The notes: generated from the letters alone by a model not told the origin. Shown: positions 28,596-38,270, counted from the first letter of the stretch. The stretch is 64,000 nucleotides of DNA from Flavobacterium ranwuense (GCF_004349315.1 NZ_SMLH01000001.1:186001-250000); one strand, 5' to 3'. Translations and numbers: made by a program.

Positions 28596-29195
28596 ATGAA
28601 TTCCCAATTGATATCTTCAAATGAATCTGCTCTTTTACTAAGGGTGGCAGCGGGAAATGAATTGGCTTATACACAACTTGTCGAAAGACACTGGAAAAAG
28701 GTACTTCAGCATGCCCTCAGCTTTGTAAAATCATATCCAGTTGCCGAGGAATTAACGCAAGATGTTTTTATTCAGGTTTGGGAAAAACGAAAAAAACTAT
28801 CTGAAGTAAATAGTTTTAACAACTACCTCTTTATCGTGAGTCGCAATTTGATTATTAGCCATATTCGGAAAAAACTTATAGAAACAGATTCGCTAAAAGG
28901 AGAAAAACTACATGAGCTATTTTTCAAACCAGACGAACAATATGAGTTTAAAGAATTGGTTGAAATTATAAATGAAGGAGCTGCACTTTTATCAGAACCT
29001 AGGCGTTCCGTTTTCCTGTTAAGCCGCATGGAAGGTAGAGATGCTGACTATATCAGTAAAGAATTAGGTATCGCTACAAGAACCGTTCGTTGGCACTTAG
29101 TACAGGCATTAAATTTTCTTAGAAATTACCTGCACAAGCATTATAATGTCAATTTATTAACACTAATTTCATTAGGGTTAATTTTTTTTTCCTAA
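28596..29195 (+). CDS. ECF sigma-70 factor (FecI-like)
   Basis: A 199-residue extracytoplasmic-function sigma factor. Region 2 is visible at residues 25-90 (ELTQDVFIQVWEKRKKL, NYLFIVSRNLI) and region 4 with its helix-turn-helix at 135-185 (FLLSRMEGRDADYISKELGIATRTVRWHLVQALNFLR). It is followed by fecR and an STN-bearing SusC, the classical trans-envelope signalling set: substrate in the outer-membrane receptor releases sigma through FecR. Its own promoter is of the housekeeping type, while the two susC genes carry a distinct shared promoter block, so I infer both are its targets. Confidence 0.93.
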   Translation: MNSQLISSNESALLLRVAAGNELAYTQLVERHWKKVLQHALSFVKSYPVAEELTQDVFIQVWEKRKKLSEVNSFNNYLFIVSRNLIISHIRKKLIETDSLKGEKLHELFFKPDEQYEFKELVEIINEGAALLSEPRRSVFLLSRMEGRDADYISKELGIATRTVRWHLVQALNFLRNYLHKHYNVNLLTLISLGLIFFS

Positions 29196-29282
29196 TTTTT
29201 TCATTTTTCATTGCCACTTTAGCAACCAATCCTCGTCTTTATAATTGGAGGACAGTTCAGGTCGGCCCAAAATCTTGTATTT

Positions 29283-30455
29283 ATGTATCAAAACAAAGTG
29301 TTTAGAGAACTTATGGATCAGTTTATTTCTGGAGAAATTTCTCCTGAAGGTAAAGCAAAGCTACTTGGAATGTTGGATAATCCCAAATATTCAGAGGAAT
29401 TGAATGTCATTCTTCGAGAAAATTATGACTCAGTAGAAATTCCTTCTATTGGTTCTGAAGCAACCGAAAAATTCATCAAAGAACTCAGGGTGAAAATAAA
29501 TACTTCTTCAAAAATAAAAGAATCGTCCGTTTTTGGGTTATTCAACTGGAGAAAAATAGCGGTAGCTGCAAGTATTTTAGTAACCGTTGGTATTGGAACT
29601 CTTGTTCTCTTTCAAAAAAATGGTCAATCCTCTATTGAGGTAGCGTCAAAGGATAGCGATGATAAAGAACCAGGTAAAACAGGCGCAATACTTACTCTTT
29701 CCAATGGTTCAAAAATCGTTTTGGATAGTGTAGGAAATGGATTATTGACCAATCAAAACAATACGGCTGTTTCAAAAAAGAATGGCGGAGTTGTATATAC
29801 AGCAGGTAGCGATGCACAAATAGTATACAATACAATGACCACTCCAAGAGCGCGTCAGTATAATCTAGAATTGTCAGATGGCACCAAAGTATGGCTCAAC
29901 GCTTCTTCATCAATTACTTTTCCAACTGCTTTCGCGGCAAACGAAAGAAAAGTAATTCTAACTGGAGAAGCTTATTTTGAAGTAGCCAAAGATAAAACAA
30001 GACCTTTTAGAGTTGCAGTCAATGATATGCAGGTAAATGTATTAGGAACACATTTTAACGTAAATGCCTATAATGATGAAGATGTCGTAAACACCACCCT
30101 TTTAGAAGGAAGTGTATTGCTTACCGAGAAAGGGAAAAAAGTACTATTGAAACCTGGGCAGCAAGCCGAAAAGCAAAAATCAGGTGCGATCGTTGTAAAA
30201 GATAATGTAAATTTAGAGGAAGTGATGGGCTGGAAAAACGGTGTATTCTACTTTGAAAATGCTAGTATTCAAACGGTTTTGCGACAAGTAAGTCGCTGGT
30301 ATGATGTAGATGTAGTATTTGAAAAAGGAGTACCCACAAGAACATTTGAGGGTGAAATACAAAGAAATTTACAGTTATCACAAGTGTTGAAAATTTTAGA
30401 AAAAAATAAGGTGCGCTTTAAAATCGAAGGAAAGATTTTAAGAGTGATGCCTTAA
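29283..30455 (+). CDS. FecR-family anti-sigma factor
   Basis: A 390-residue inner-membrane protein. The N-terminal cytoplasmic part (1-85) should hold the sigma factor. One transmembrane helix follows near residues 92-110 (AVAASILVTVGIGTLVLF). The periplasmic FecR domain (about 180-275: LSDGTKVWLNASSSITFP, VILTGEAYFEVA) precedes a DUF4974-type C-terminal domain (VLRQVSRWYDVDVVFEKG). The C-terminal domain is expected to contact the STN domain of the SusC encoded next. It lies 87 bases after the sigma gene. Confidence 0.93.
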   Translation: MYQNKVFRELMDQFISGEISPEGKAKLLGMLDNPKYSEELNVILRENYDSVEIPSIGSEATEKFIKELRVKINTSSKIKESSVFGLFNWRKIAVAASILVTVGIGTLVLFQKNGQSSIEVASKDSDDKEPGKTGAILTLSNGSKIVLDSVGNGLLTNQNNTAVSKKNGGVVYTAGSDAQIVYNTMTTPRARQYNLELSDGTKVWLNASSSITFPTAFAANERKVILTGEAYFEVAKDKTRPFRVAVNDMQVNVLGTHFNVNAYNDEDVVNTTLLEGSVLLTEKGKKVLLKPGQQAEKQKSGAIVVKDNVNLEEVMGWKNGVFYFENASIQTVLRQVSRWYDVDVVFEKGVPTRTFEGEIQRNLQLSQVLKILEKNKVRFKIEGKILRVMP

Positions 30456-30473
30456 CAATATATACGACAAAAC

Positions 30474-30636
30474 GGGGAAACCCTTTTTTATAAAATATGT
30501 ATTTGTATCCATAAAAAAAGCCAGTAATGCTTGTAACATATACTGGCTTGTTCCTAAAAAAGGAACAGTTATGAGAAATAGATAGATAAACCTAGCAAGG
30601 AGAATTTATTATTAACCAATAACCATTACCAAAAGT
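30474..30636 (+). promoter_or_regulatory. ECF-type promoter and two-hairpin leader of susC pair 2
   Basis: GGGGAAACCC (30474-30483), 13 bases, then an AT-rich -10 region. Hairpin 1 has 7-bp arms GCCAGTA/TACTGGC (30520-30526 and 30541-30547); its loop shares AATGCT and TAACAT with the pair 1 leader. Hairpin 2 has GTTCCT/AGGAAC (30550-30555 and 30561-30566). The block directly before the ATG (ATTAACCAATAACCATTACC) is shared as well. It lies between fecR and susC, so susC can be expressed apart from sigma-fecR. Confidence 0.72.
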
Positions 30637-33600
30637 ATGAAATTATTACCAAAAACCAAGCCAAAAAACCATTGGCTAACTTCAAAAACCTGGAAAGTTA
30701 TGAAATTAACGTCCATTCTAGTTATTGCCCTAACTTTACAAGTTTCTGCGGCAGCATCTTCACAAACGATTACTTTTTCCGGAAAGAGCGTAGCTTTTAA
30801 AAAAGTATTATCGGTCATAAAAAATCAAACTAATTATGTTTTTTTCTATGATGTGGCTATTTTAAAAAATGTTAAGCCAATTTCTATAAATGTAGTAAAT
30901 GCCCCAGTTGAGAAAGTACTGGAACAAGCTTTCTTAGATGCCCCAATTACATGGATTATTGAAGGTAAAACAATTTCGTTTGTTCCTAAATTCGAGATAG
31001 CAAAAAAATCAATCAATTTGGCGCCAGTTATAATGCAAATAAAGGGTAAGGTCACCGATGAAAAAGGAGAACCGCTAGCTGGAGCCACTATACTCATAAA
31101 AGGTACTAAAAAGGCCGTGGTGACAGATTTTGATGGTAAGTTTACAATTGATGTCCCTGATTCCAAAAGTGTTCTTGTTGTTTCCTATACAGGATTTATC
31201 GCTAAGGAAGTGGTTGTGGGTGCCGGTGGAAATTCCATGGAAATTCAATTAGTAGAAGATAATACTGCTTTAGATGATGTTGTTGTTGTAGGTTATGGTA
31301 AGCAAAAGAAAGGACAAATTGTTGGAGCTGTTAGCACTGTAAAGGGCGAACAAATGCGATTTCCTACCAGAAACTTAACCAATAATATGGCGGGTCAGGT
31401 TGCTGGTCTTATTGCGATACAAAGATCCGGAGAGCCGGGTTATGACAACTCTGAATTCTTCATTAGAGGGATAAGCACTTTTTCAGGAGCAGGAGCTAAG
31501 CCTTTAATTTTGGTGGATGGTGTTCCTCGTGCAATAAATGATATTGAACCGGATGAGATAGATACCTTTACGGTGCTTAAAGATGCTGCCTCAACGGCAG
31601 TTTATGGTGCGGAAGGAGCTAATGGTGTAATAATCATTACGTCAAAAAGAGGAAGGGCTCAAAAACCAGTCATCAGTTTTAGGACAGAACATAGTTTATC
31701 GCAACCTACAAGGCTTCCTAAATTTGTAGATTCTGCTGATTATCTTGAATTGTATAATGAAGCCTTAAGAAATGACGGGCAAACACCAATTTATAGTGAT
31801 GCTCTTATTTCAAAATACAGAAATAATGTAGATCCGGATCTTTATCCGAATACAGACTGGCTGGGTACTATGTTAAAAAAACTTACGGATGCCCATAGAT
31901 ATACCCTAAATGTGCGTGGAGGGACTGAGCAGTCACGCTATTTCGTTTCTGGAGCCTATTATGGTGAGAGCGGAATTTTTCAAGACAATCCTAATCCGCG
32001 TTATGAAACTAATATTGGAGTTAAACGTTTCAACTTGAGAAGTAACATTGATATGGATATTTCAAAAACAACGTTGTTGAGCGTGGATCTCAGCGGACAA
32101 TATTTGGTAAATCGGTATCCGGGAACGTTTGCTGTGGGAACGCTTTCTCCATCTGCAACTATTTTTCGACAAATGATGATTACGCCTCCTCATCTTTTTC
32201 CTCCAGTCTATAGTGATGGTACGCTTTCAACATTCAATTCTGAAGCTGAAGCAAATAAAAGAAACCCGTATAATCTGTTGCATAATGCCGGTTATTCAAA
32301 AGAATGGCGTTCCAGTATCCAATCGGCAGTGCGATTAGAACAAAAATTAGATGTTGTTACTCCAGGCTTGTATTATCGCGGTTTGGTGAGTTATGATTAT
32401 AACGGGAATTTTTCTGCCGGCAGAATTGATAACCCAAGCAAGTTTCTTGCTACAGGCAGGGATGCGAATGGCAATCTCATTTTTTCAACAAGCGTTTCAG
32501 GCACACCGGATTTGCCTGAACCTGTAGAAACAAGCAATGCAACCAAGAATGTTTATATGGAATCCTCTCTAAACTACAAAAGAGTATTTGACAGGCATAC
32601 TGTAGAAGGGATGGCATTGTATATGCAAAAAGAGAGTCAACTTAATACAGAGGCTCTTGCTTTTAGAAAACAAGGAATAGTGGGTAGGGCAACGTATTCG
32701 TTTGACAATCGCTATTTTATAGAGGGAAATTTTGGTTATACCGGAAGTGAAAAATTCGCAGACGGGTACCGATATGGTTTTTTCCCGGCTGTAGGTATTG
32801 GCTATCAAATATCGAACGAAAAATTCTATCCGGAAGGCTTAAAGGATTATTTGACCACTTTACGATTTAGAGCCTCTATGGGACGCACTGGAAATGACGA
32901 GACACTTGTGAGTGGGGCTGATCGATTCCTTTATCGTCCTACCTTTGGTATGGCCGCAGGAGGGTTTAATCAGGGGATTACCTCTGGCGGTGGCTCAAAT
33001 GGTCTTGGAGCAGGGATAATAGAAGGTCGCGCTGAAGCCCCATATTTAGGATGGGAAATTGAAGAAAAACAAAATTATGGCGTTAATATAGGATTGTTTA
33101 ATGGTCGTGTTGAAATTATTGCAGACTATTTCAAATCGGAAAGAACATCTATTTTATTGCAACGAAGAACGATTCCTGGTGTCGCAGGTTTCAGGCAAGC
33201 CCCTTATGAAAATTTTGGGAAAGTTAAAAATTGGGGGATAGATGGAAGTCTTAACGCTAATCAAACCATAGGTGATTTAAAAATTGGTTTTAGAAGTACC
33301 TTTACCTTTGCAAGAAATGAAATCACCGAATATGATGAATTACCGCAGCCCTATCCATGGATGGCCACTACAGGGTCAAGGATAGGTGATAACGTATTGT
33401 ATATAGCAGAACGTTTGTACACTGATGATGATTTTGTTATAACTCAAAACACTAATGGAACCAATTCTTATGCATTGAAAAGCGGAATACCTGTTCCTAC
33501 TTTAAATGGAAGAATAGGACCTGGAGATATAAAATACGAGGATTTGAATGGTGACGGTTTGATTAATCAATTTGACAGAAAAGTAGGTGTGGGTAATCCC

Positions 33601-34110
33601 ACAAACCCTGAAATTAACTATGGAGCTGGGTTAAATCTTGAATACAAAGGGTTTTATGTGAGTGCATTTTTTCAAGGAACAGCCAATACCTCGGTAATTT
33701 TTGGAGGTAATACCCCTGAAGCATGGAATCCTTTTGCTTTTGGAGTAGATCAATCTAATTACAGGACATTTGCTTTAGACCGTTGGACAGAAGCAAACCC
33801 AAGTCAAAATGTGCTAATGCCACGTTTGCATAGTATTGCTAATAATGGAGCTAATAACAATGTACAAAGCACATGGTGGCTTAAAGACGGTAGTTTTCTT
33901 CGTTTGAAAAATGTTGAAATTGGGTATAATCTTCCTAAGTTCATCACGCAGCAGGCACATATAAATACGGCGAGAATATACATGATGGGGTATAACTTAA
34001 CGGTTTGGGATAAAATAAAACATTGGGATCCTGAGACAGGAAACGGAAACGCAGGCTTGAATTATCCATTGCCTCGCACGATTACGTTTGGACTTGAATT
34101 GACACTTTAA
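30637..34110 (+). CDS. SusC/RagA TonB-linked transporter with STN domain (pair 2)
   Basis: A 1157-residue outer-membrane transporter. Order: extended N-terminus (LLPKTKPKNHWLT), signal peptide to about residue 45, STN signalling domain (about 46-118: TITFSGKSVAFKKVLSVIKN ... VVNAPVEKVLEQAFLDAPITW), carboxypeptidase-regulatory-like domain (IKGKVTDEKGEPLAGATI), plug (DDVVVVGYGKQKKGQIVGAV) and barrel. The STN domain makes it the likely sensor for the neighbouring FecR and ECF sigma factor. SusD follows after 108 bases. Confidence 0.95.
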   Translation: MKLLPKTKPKNHWLTSKTWKVMKLTSILVIALTLQVSAAASSQTITFSGKSVAFKKVLSVIKNQTNYVFFYDVAILKNVKPISINVVNAPVEKVLEQAFLDAPITWIIEGKTISFVPKFEIAKKSINLAPVIMQIKGKVTDEKGEPLAGATILIKGTKKAVVTDFDGKFTIDVPDSKSVLVVSYTGFIAKEVVVGAGGNSMEIQLVEDNTALDDVVVVGYGKQKKGQIVGAVSTVKGEQMRFPTRNLTNNMAGQVAGLIAIQRSGEPGYDNSEFFIRGISTFSGAGAKPLILVDGVPRAINDIEPDEIDTFTVLKDAASTAVYGAEGANGVIIITSKRGRAQKPVISFRTEHSLSQPTRLPKFVDSADYLELYNEALRNDGQTPIYSDALISKYRNNVDPDLYPNTDWLGTMLKKLTDAHRYTLNVRGGTEQSRYFVSGAYYGESGIFQDNPNPRYETNIGVKRFNLRSNIDMDISKTTLLSVDLSGQYLVNRYPGTFAVGTLSPSATIFRQMMITPPHLFPPVYSDGTLSTFNSEAEANKRNPYNLLHNAGYSKEWRSSIQSAVRLEQKLDVVTPGLYYRGLVSYDYNGNFSAGRIDNPSKFLATGRDANGNLIFSTSVSGTPDLPEPVETSNATKNVYMESSLNYKRVFDRHTVEGMALYMQKESQLNTEALAFRKQGIVGRATYSFDNRYFIEGNFGYTGSEKFADGYRYGFFPAVGIGYQISNEKFYPEGLKDYLTTLRFRASMGRTGNDETLVSGADRFLYRPTFGMAAGGFNQGITSGGGSNGLGAGIIEGRAEAPYLGWEIEEKQNYGVNIGLFNGRVEIIADYFKSERTSILLQRRTIPGVAGFRQAPYENFGKVKNWGIDGSLNANQTIGDLKIGFRSTFTFARNEITEYDELPQPYPWMATTGSRIGDNVLYIAERLYTDDDFVITQNTNGTNSYALKSGIPVPTLNGRIGPGDIKYEDLNGDGLINQFDRKVGVGNPTNPEINYGAGLNLEYKGFYVSAFFQGTANTSVIFGGNTPEAWNPFAFGVDQSNYRTFALDRWTEANPSQNVLMPRLHSIANNGANNNVQSTWWLKDGSFLRLKNVEIGYNLPKFITQQAHINTARIYMMGYNLTVWDKIKHWDPETGNGNAGLNYPLPRTITFGLELTL

Positions 34111-34218
34111 AAATTTAATTATTTCGATATGAAATGAGCATAACCGTAAATTGGTCGCAAACACCAATGAAGATATGCGAATTACATATGACCGATAAAA
34201 AACAATAAATATCTACAT

Positions 34219-36096
34219 ATGAAAAACAGTATAAAAATTTTTCTATTTACACTTGTATTGGGGTTTTCCTCTTGCAGTAAAGATTATCTCGACGTCTCTG
34301 ATGAGCTTTCGGGCGGTTTAAACAATGTTGATCAGGTTTTTGATAATGCGGCCTATACCAGAAGATGGTACGCCAATGTTTTCACAGGAATACCAGATTA
34401 TACTGATATGGTTCATGCCAATTGGGATGCTGGAGGACAAACTGGTTTACAGAACCCATGGACAGGAATGACAGATGAAATAAACACAGGCTATGGTGAT
34501 AATGCTAATTATCAAATTGCATTCCGCAACTCTTCAAACATGGGGTTTCATAGATGGAACACACTTTATGCATTGATAAGACAGGCTAATATTTTCCTGG
34601 AAAAGGCCAAAGTTATTCCGGATTCGGGGGTTAATGCTGACAAACTTGAATCAATAGAACTTGATAAGATGATAGTCAATGTGAAGTTTATGCGTGCGTA
34701 TTATCATTATCTTTTGCTGGAGCAATATGGTCCGGTGCCTATCATGGATAGGTCTTATAATCCTGGTGAAGATCTTGACATACCCCGTTCCTCTGTTGAT
34801 GAGGTAGTTAATTTTATTGATGCCGAGTTGGTTAAGGTTATCCCGTTGTTACCGCAAACACCGGCTACCAATGATGATGTAAAAGCTTTGCCTACTAAAG
34901 GCGCGGCCTTGGCAGTGAGAGGAAAATTATGGATTCATGCCGCAAGCCCTTTATTAAACGGAGGATTTACTGAAGCACTTGCATTGGCTGATACCGACGG
35001 TAAAAAATTGTTTCCGGCTGCGGATCCTGCAAAATGGAACAAAGCAGTACAGGCTCTTAAAGACCTTATTGATTATGCAAATGGAAATCACCAGTTGTAT
35101 AAAAATACCGGTGTATTCGACCCGGCTAAATCGGTTTACGAACTGTTTCAGGTATATAACAGTGAAATTATTTGGGCTACATCCGTAAATGGAAACGTTG
35201 GGCTCAATGGAGATCGTTGGGAAAGAAGAGCAACGCCTCGTAGCGAAACCAATGGATTGGGAAGTACAGCTGTATTGCAGGAACTAGTTGATGATTTTTA
35301 TATGAAAGATGGAAAGCCAATTAAAGCCACCAGTTTTTTACCGGCATCCACAGCGTATTCAGAAACAGGAACTAGTTCATACACTGAGGCAGTAACAGCC
35401 GCAGCGCCATTCGCATCAGCCACACCAACCCCGGTTAACAATATGTATATCAATCGAGAACCCCGTTTTTATAATACGGTATTCTTTGCAGGAAGAAGAT
35501 GGCATGTATCCAACAAAGTGACTCATTTTTACGTGGGAACACCAAATGATAGAAGTGTTCCTCCAGCTCAATATACAGCTAGCGGTTATTTGCTCTATAA
35601 AAGATACAATAGAACGGTAAGTTTGCCGAGCCCGGGTCTTGCGACTAGGTTCAGACCATCAATCATTTTCAGGCTGGCAGAGTTTTATCTGTTATATGCA
35701 GAAGCACTTAATGAAGTGAGTCCGGGCAGCCCTGATGTGTTGAAGTATGTGAATCTAGTAAGAGAGCGTGCCGGCTTACCTAATCTTGAAGTGTTAAATG
35801 CGGGTATTGCAGGGAATAAAGCCTTGCAAAGGGAAGCTATCAGACGTGAGAGCCGTATCGAATTGGCAACAGAGGGTCAACGTTATTTTGATGTAAGAAG
35901 ATGGATGATTGCTGAAGCTCCTGAAGGCAGACAAGCGGGTGACTTCTCTGGAATGAATATGGCCGGAAATGCGACTACATTCTTTCAAAGAACAAATTTT
36001 CAAACTCGCATTTTTGAACGTAAACAATATTTATATCCAATACCATTTAGTGAAATGCAGAAGAGTAAAAACTTAGTGCAGAATTGGGGATGGTAA
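34219..36096 (+). CDS. SusD/RagB family outer-membrane lipoprotein (pair 2)
   Basis: Surface glycan-binding partner of the preceding SusC. It has 625 residues, longer than the common 480-550. The signal peptide ends with the lipobox Cys in GFSSCSKDYLDV (near residue 19). TPR-like helices include the MIVNVKFMRAYYHYLLLEQYG stretch and GALAVRGKLWIHAASPL. The C-terminal RIELATEGQRYFDVRRW and YLYPIPFSEMQKSKNLVQN are typical. A terminator follows at 36223. Confidence 0.94.
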   Translation: MKNSIKIFLFTLVLGFSSCSKDYLDVSDELSGGLNNVDQVFDNAAYTRRWYANVFTGIPDYTDMVHANWDAGGQTGLQNPWTGMTDEINTGYGDNANYQIAFRNSSNMGFHRWNTLYALIRQANIFLEKAKVIPDSGVNADKLESIELDKMIVNVKFMRAYYHYLLLEQYGPVPIMDRSYNPGEDLDIPRSSVDEVVNFIDAELVKVIPLLPQTPATNDDVKALPTKGAALAVRGKLWIHAASPLLNGGFTEALALADTDGKKLFPAADPAKWNKAVQALKDLIDYANGNHQLYKNTGVFDPAKSVYELFQVYNSEIIWATSVNGNVGLNGDRWERRATPRSETNGLGSTAVLQELVDDFYMKDGKPIKATSFLPASTAYSETGTSSYTEAVTAAAPFASATPTPVNNMYINREPRFYNTVFFAGRRWHVSNKVTHFYVGTPNDRSVPPAQYTASGYLLYKRYNRTVSLPSPGLATRFRPSIIFRLAEFYLLYAEALNEVSPGSPDVLKYVNLVRERAGLPNLEVLNAGIAGNKALQREAIRRESRIELATEGQRYFDVRRWMIAEAPEGRQAGDFSGMNMAGNATTFFQRTNFQTRIFERKQYLYPIPFSEMQKSKNLVQNWGW

Positions 36097-36440
36097 TATA
36101 TTGAGTTGTCAAAAAACGGTTTTTCTAAATTTATTGGACAAAACTGGCCTTGAACGAACGAAATACCATACTGTAAATTCTCAGTATAAAACCTAGCGAA
36201 AAACATTGGTTTGTTTTGGTTAAAAAGGCATCATCAGATTTATTTATGATGGTGTCTTTTTTTTTGTATGCAGATCTGTAATTATTAAGTTAGTCAACCA
36301 ACCAGAGCATTGCCTTTTCGAGTACTGCTTTAAAGAGCCGAGTTTTAGAATCGGCTTAAAACAGATTTTCAATACGGTTAAATAAATAACAGATTTTTTG
36401 AATCGGTATTTCCCCACTAAAAAAAATAAAAAAAATATTT
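36097..36440. other. Spacer between susD pair 2 and GH16 gene
   Basis: 344 bases. It holds the terminator at 36223-36265; the rest up to the GH16 start is AT-rich and shows no clear TAnnTTTG promoter and no copy of the susC promoter block. Confidence 0.5.
36223..36265 (+). terminator. Terminator of the susCD pair 2 operon
   Basis: GGCATCATCA (36227-36236) pairs with TGATGGTGTC with two G-T pairs around a 10-base loop, then nine T. The stem and its preceding bases (TTTGGTTAAAAAGG) are homologous to the terminator at 38146-38188. Confidence 0.8.
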
Positions 36441-37529
36441 ATGAAGAACAGGATAAGTTTAAAAAAAATACAGAATGGAATTTTATTTTTATCAGTAATG
36501 TCCTTGTCGCTATCGGCTTGTTCCAAAGAAGATACACCAGTGCCGCCTGAAAATAAGGCCCCTACAGCAAATGCAGGAGCCGATCAAACCATAACTGTAA
36601 ATACAGTAACATTAAATGGTAGCGGAACCGATGTTGACGGAACGATTAAATCTTACGAGTGGTTAAGAATTGATGGACCCACACAATATAGTATTGCCGC
36701 ACCTACACAGGCACAAACAGCTGTCAACAATTTAACGCAAGGAACTTATCAATTTGTACTAATTGTAACCGATAACCTGGGAGCAAAAGTGCGAGATACG
36801 GTAACAGTAATAGTAAATCCCAAAGTCTGGACACTTGTATTTGAGGATAATTTTAATGCTACCGGAAACTTTGATACTAGCAAATGGTCTTATTGTTCCA
36901 GGAATAATGCGTCATGGGCAAAATATCTGACTTCCACATCAGATTTTGCATCATTGGATGGTAGTAATTTACTTTTAAAAATGGATAATAAAACAATTTC
37001 CAACGATGCGGTTCCTTACCATTCGGGTGGTATTGAAACCAATGGAAAAGTTGCGTTCACGTATGGAAAAGTTGAGGTAAGGGCAAAATTTACCCAGGGT
37101 CAGGGCTCATGGCCTGCAATCTGGATGATGCCTGCAACTCCCAATGCTTATGGTAGCTGGCCCAATAGTGGTGAAATTGATATCATGGAGCATGTTAATA
37201 ATGAAAATGTAATTCATCAGACTGTTCATAATGGCGCAGTTACCAATTCTAGCGGAGTAAGTTCAGTAACTAAATCTTCTAGTTATATTGCTAGTGATTA
37301 TAATACCTATGGTATTATTTGGCAAGAGAATAAAATAGAATTTTATTTGAATGGAGTGCTTACAAGTACTTACAATAAACCAGCCAACGCAACGAGTGCC
37401 CAGTGGCCATTTGATAAACCATTTTATTTAATACTGAATCAATCTGGGGGCGCAGGATGGCCAGGGCCTATTACCGATAGCAATCTGCCTTTTCAGATGC
37501 AGGTAGATTGGGTACGTATTTCACAATAA
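36441..37529 (+). CDS. Lipoprotein with PKD domain and GH16 glucanase domain
   Basis: A 362-residue surface or periplasmic lipoprotein (lipobox LSLSACSKED, Cys near 27). A PKD/Ig-like domain spans about residues 38-127 (APTANAGADQTITVNTVTLN). The glycoside hydrolase family 16 domain fills the rest. The GH16 catalytic motif is complete in GEIDIMEH: Glu245 nucleophile, Asp247, Glu250 acid/base. The extra Met between Asp and Glu is typical of laminarinases and other beta-1,3-glucanases rather than carrageenases or xyloglucanases. With the SusCD pairs and the epimerase this suggests a beta-glucan utilisation locus, but substrate is inferred. Confidence 0.9.
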   Translation: MKNRISLKKIQNGILFLSVMSLSLSACSKEDTPVPPENKAPTANAGADQTITVNTVTLNGSGTDVDGTIKSYEWLRIDGPTQYSIAAPTQAQTAVNNLTQGTYQFVLIVTDNLGAKVRDTVTVIVNPKVWTLVFEDNFNATGNFDTSKWSYCSRNNASWAKYLTSTSDFASLDGSNLLLKMDNKTISNDAVPYHSGGIETNGKVAFTYGKVEVRAKFTQGQGSWPAIWMMPATPNAYGSWPNSGEIDIMEHVNNENVIHQTVHNGAVTNSSGVSSVTKSSSYIASDYNTYGIIWQENKIEFYLNGVLTSTYNKPANATSAQWPFDKPFYLILNQSGGAGWPGPITDSNLPFQMQVDWVRISQ

Positions 37530-37709
37530 CCAAACTAAAATAGTGCTTCTATCTTGCTTAGATAACATATTTCTTTTGAGATTCCTTATAAGTAGGCTAG
37601 CCTTTTTTATCTTTCTATAACTTTTAATTTAAAAGCCATGTTAAAATCTTTTTGAGTTTGATTTAAATTACTCTTACAATCAATATTTTTCATATTAGTT
37701 AACTTTTGT

Positions 37710-37838
37710 GCCAACTTATTCCAGAAGATAAATATTGACAATGCCCCTAGAAAATTTGATAGAGCCATGTATTTATATCCAATTCAATTCTCTGAGATAT
37801 CAAACAGTAGAAAACTGGTACAAAATCCAGGTTGGTAA
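37710..37838 (+). pseudogene. Remnant of a susD gene (C-terminal end only)
   Basis: The frame ending at the TAA 37836-37838 reads ANLFQKINIDNA, RKFDRAMYLYPIQFSEI, then SNSRKLVQNPGW and stop. It aligns with the SusD C-terminus at 36000-36096 (FERKQYLYPIPFSEM, KSKNLVQNWGW). No intact upstream reading frame supplies the other 500 residues. The differences from the intact SusD (QNPGW against QNWGW) indicate a separate former susD gene and not a recent partial copy. Confidence 0.8.
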
Positions 37839-37874
37839 TTTCCGAATTAAAGAATTAGTAATTTACTATTTTAT

Positions 37875-37917
37875 AAAGGAGTTGATTGAAAATATTTTTT
37901 GACAACTCCTTTTATTT
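37875..37917 (+). terminator. Hairpin after the susD remnant
   Basis: AAAGGAGTTG (37875-37884) and CAACTCCTTT (37903-37912) form a perfect 10-bp stem followed by a weak T/A tail. Confidence 0.5.
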
Positions 37918-38145
37918 AAACGGTCAGTATTATTGTGCAGACAATAAAGTGGCGGGTCAGAAGTATCTATTTTTGATGCACTGATGCTATATCAGCATTA
38001 CTGTTCTAAATCAGTCGGCAACATTGAAAGATGTAATTTAAAACAGTGCAAACGGTAAAAAGTATTTAAATAGTTGCAATAGTGTATTAATTGCGACACA
38101 TCAATACGTTTTTAAAATTTTGGTTTGCTTGTGGTTAGTTTGGTT

Positions 38146-38188
38146 AAAAAGGTGTTGTCAGCTTTAATTCTGATGACGCCTTTTTTTA
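38146..38188 (+). terminator. Orphan terminator homologous to the susD one
   Basis: GGTGTTGTCA (38151-38160) pairs with TGATGACGCC (38171-38180) with G-T pairs, then seven T. It shares the preceding TTGGTTAAAAAGG with the terminator at 36223, but no intact gene ends here. Confidence 0.75.
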
Positions 38189-38232
38189 AATGTTATTTAA
38201 TGTTATAACCTAGGTAATGTCATGGTACCATG

Positions 38233-38270
38233 CAAAAAGGCTTCCAATAGTATTGGAAGCCTTTCTTTAT
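38233..38270 (-). terminator. RND efflux operon terminator
   Basis: A perfect 13-bp stem (AAAGGCTTCCAAT with ATTGGAAGCCTTT, 3-base loop) lies 22 bases after the pump stop codon on the minus strand and ends in a T run on that strand. Confidence 0.85.

Noticed and set aside
37594..37610. Possible GH16 terminator AGGCTAGCCT followed by T
   Set aside because: The palindrome leaves no room for a stable stem with a loop (about 3 bp), so it is not a convincing terminator.
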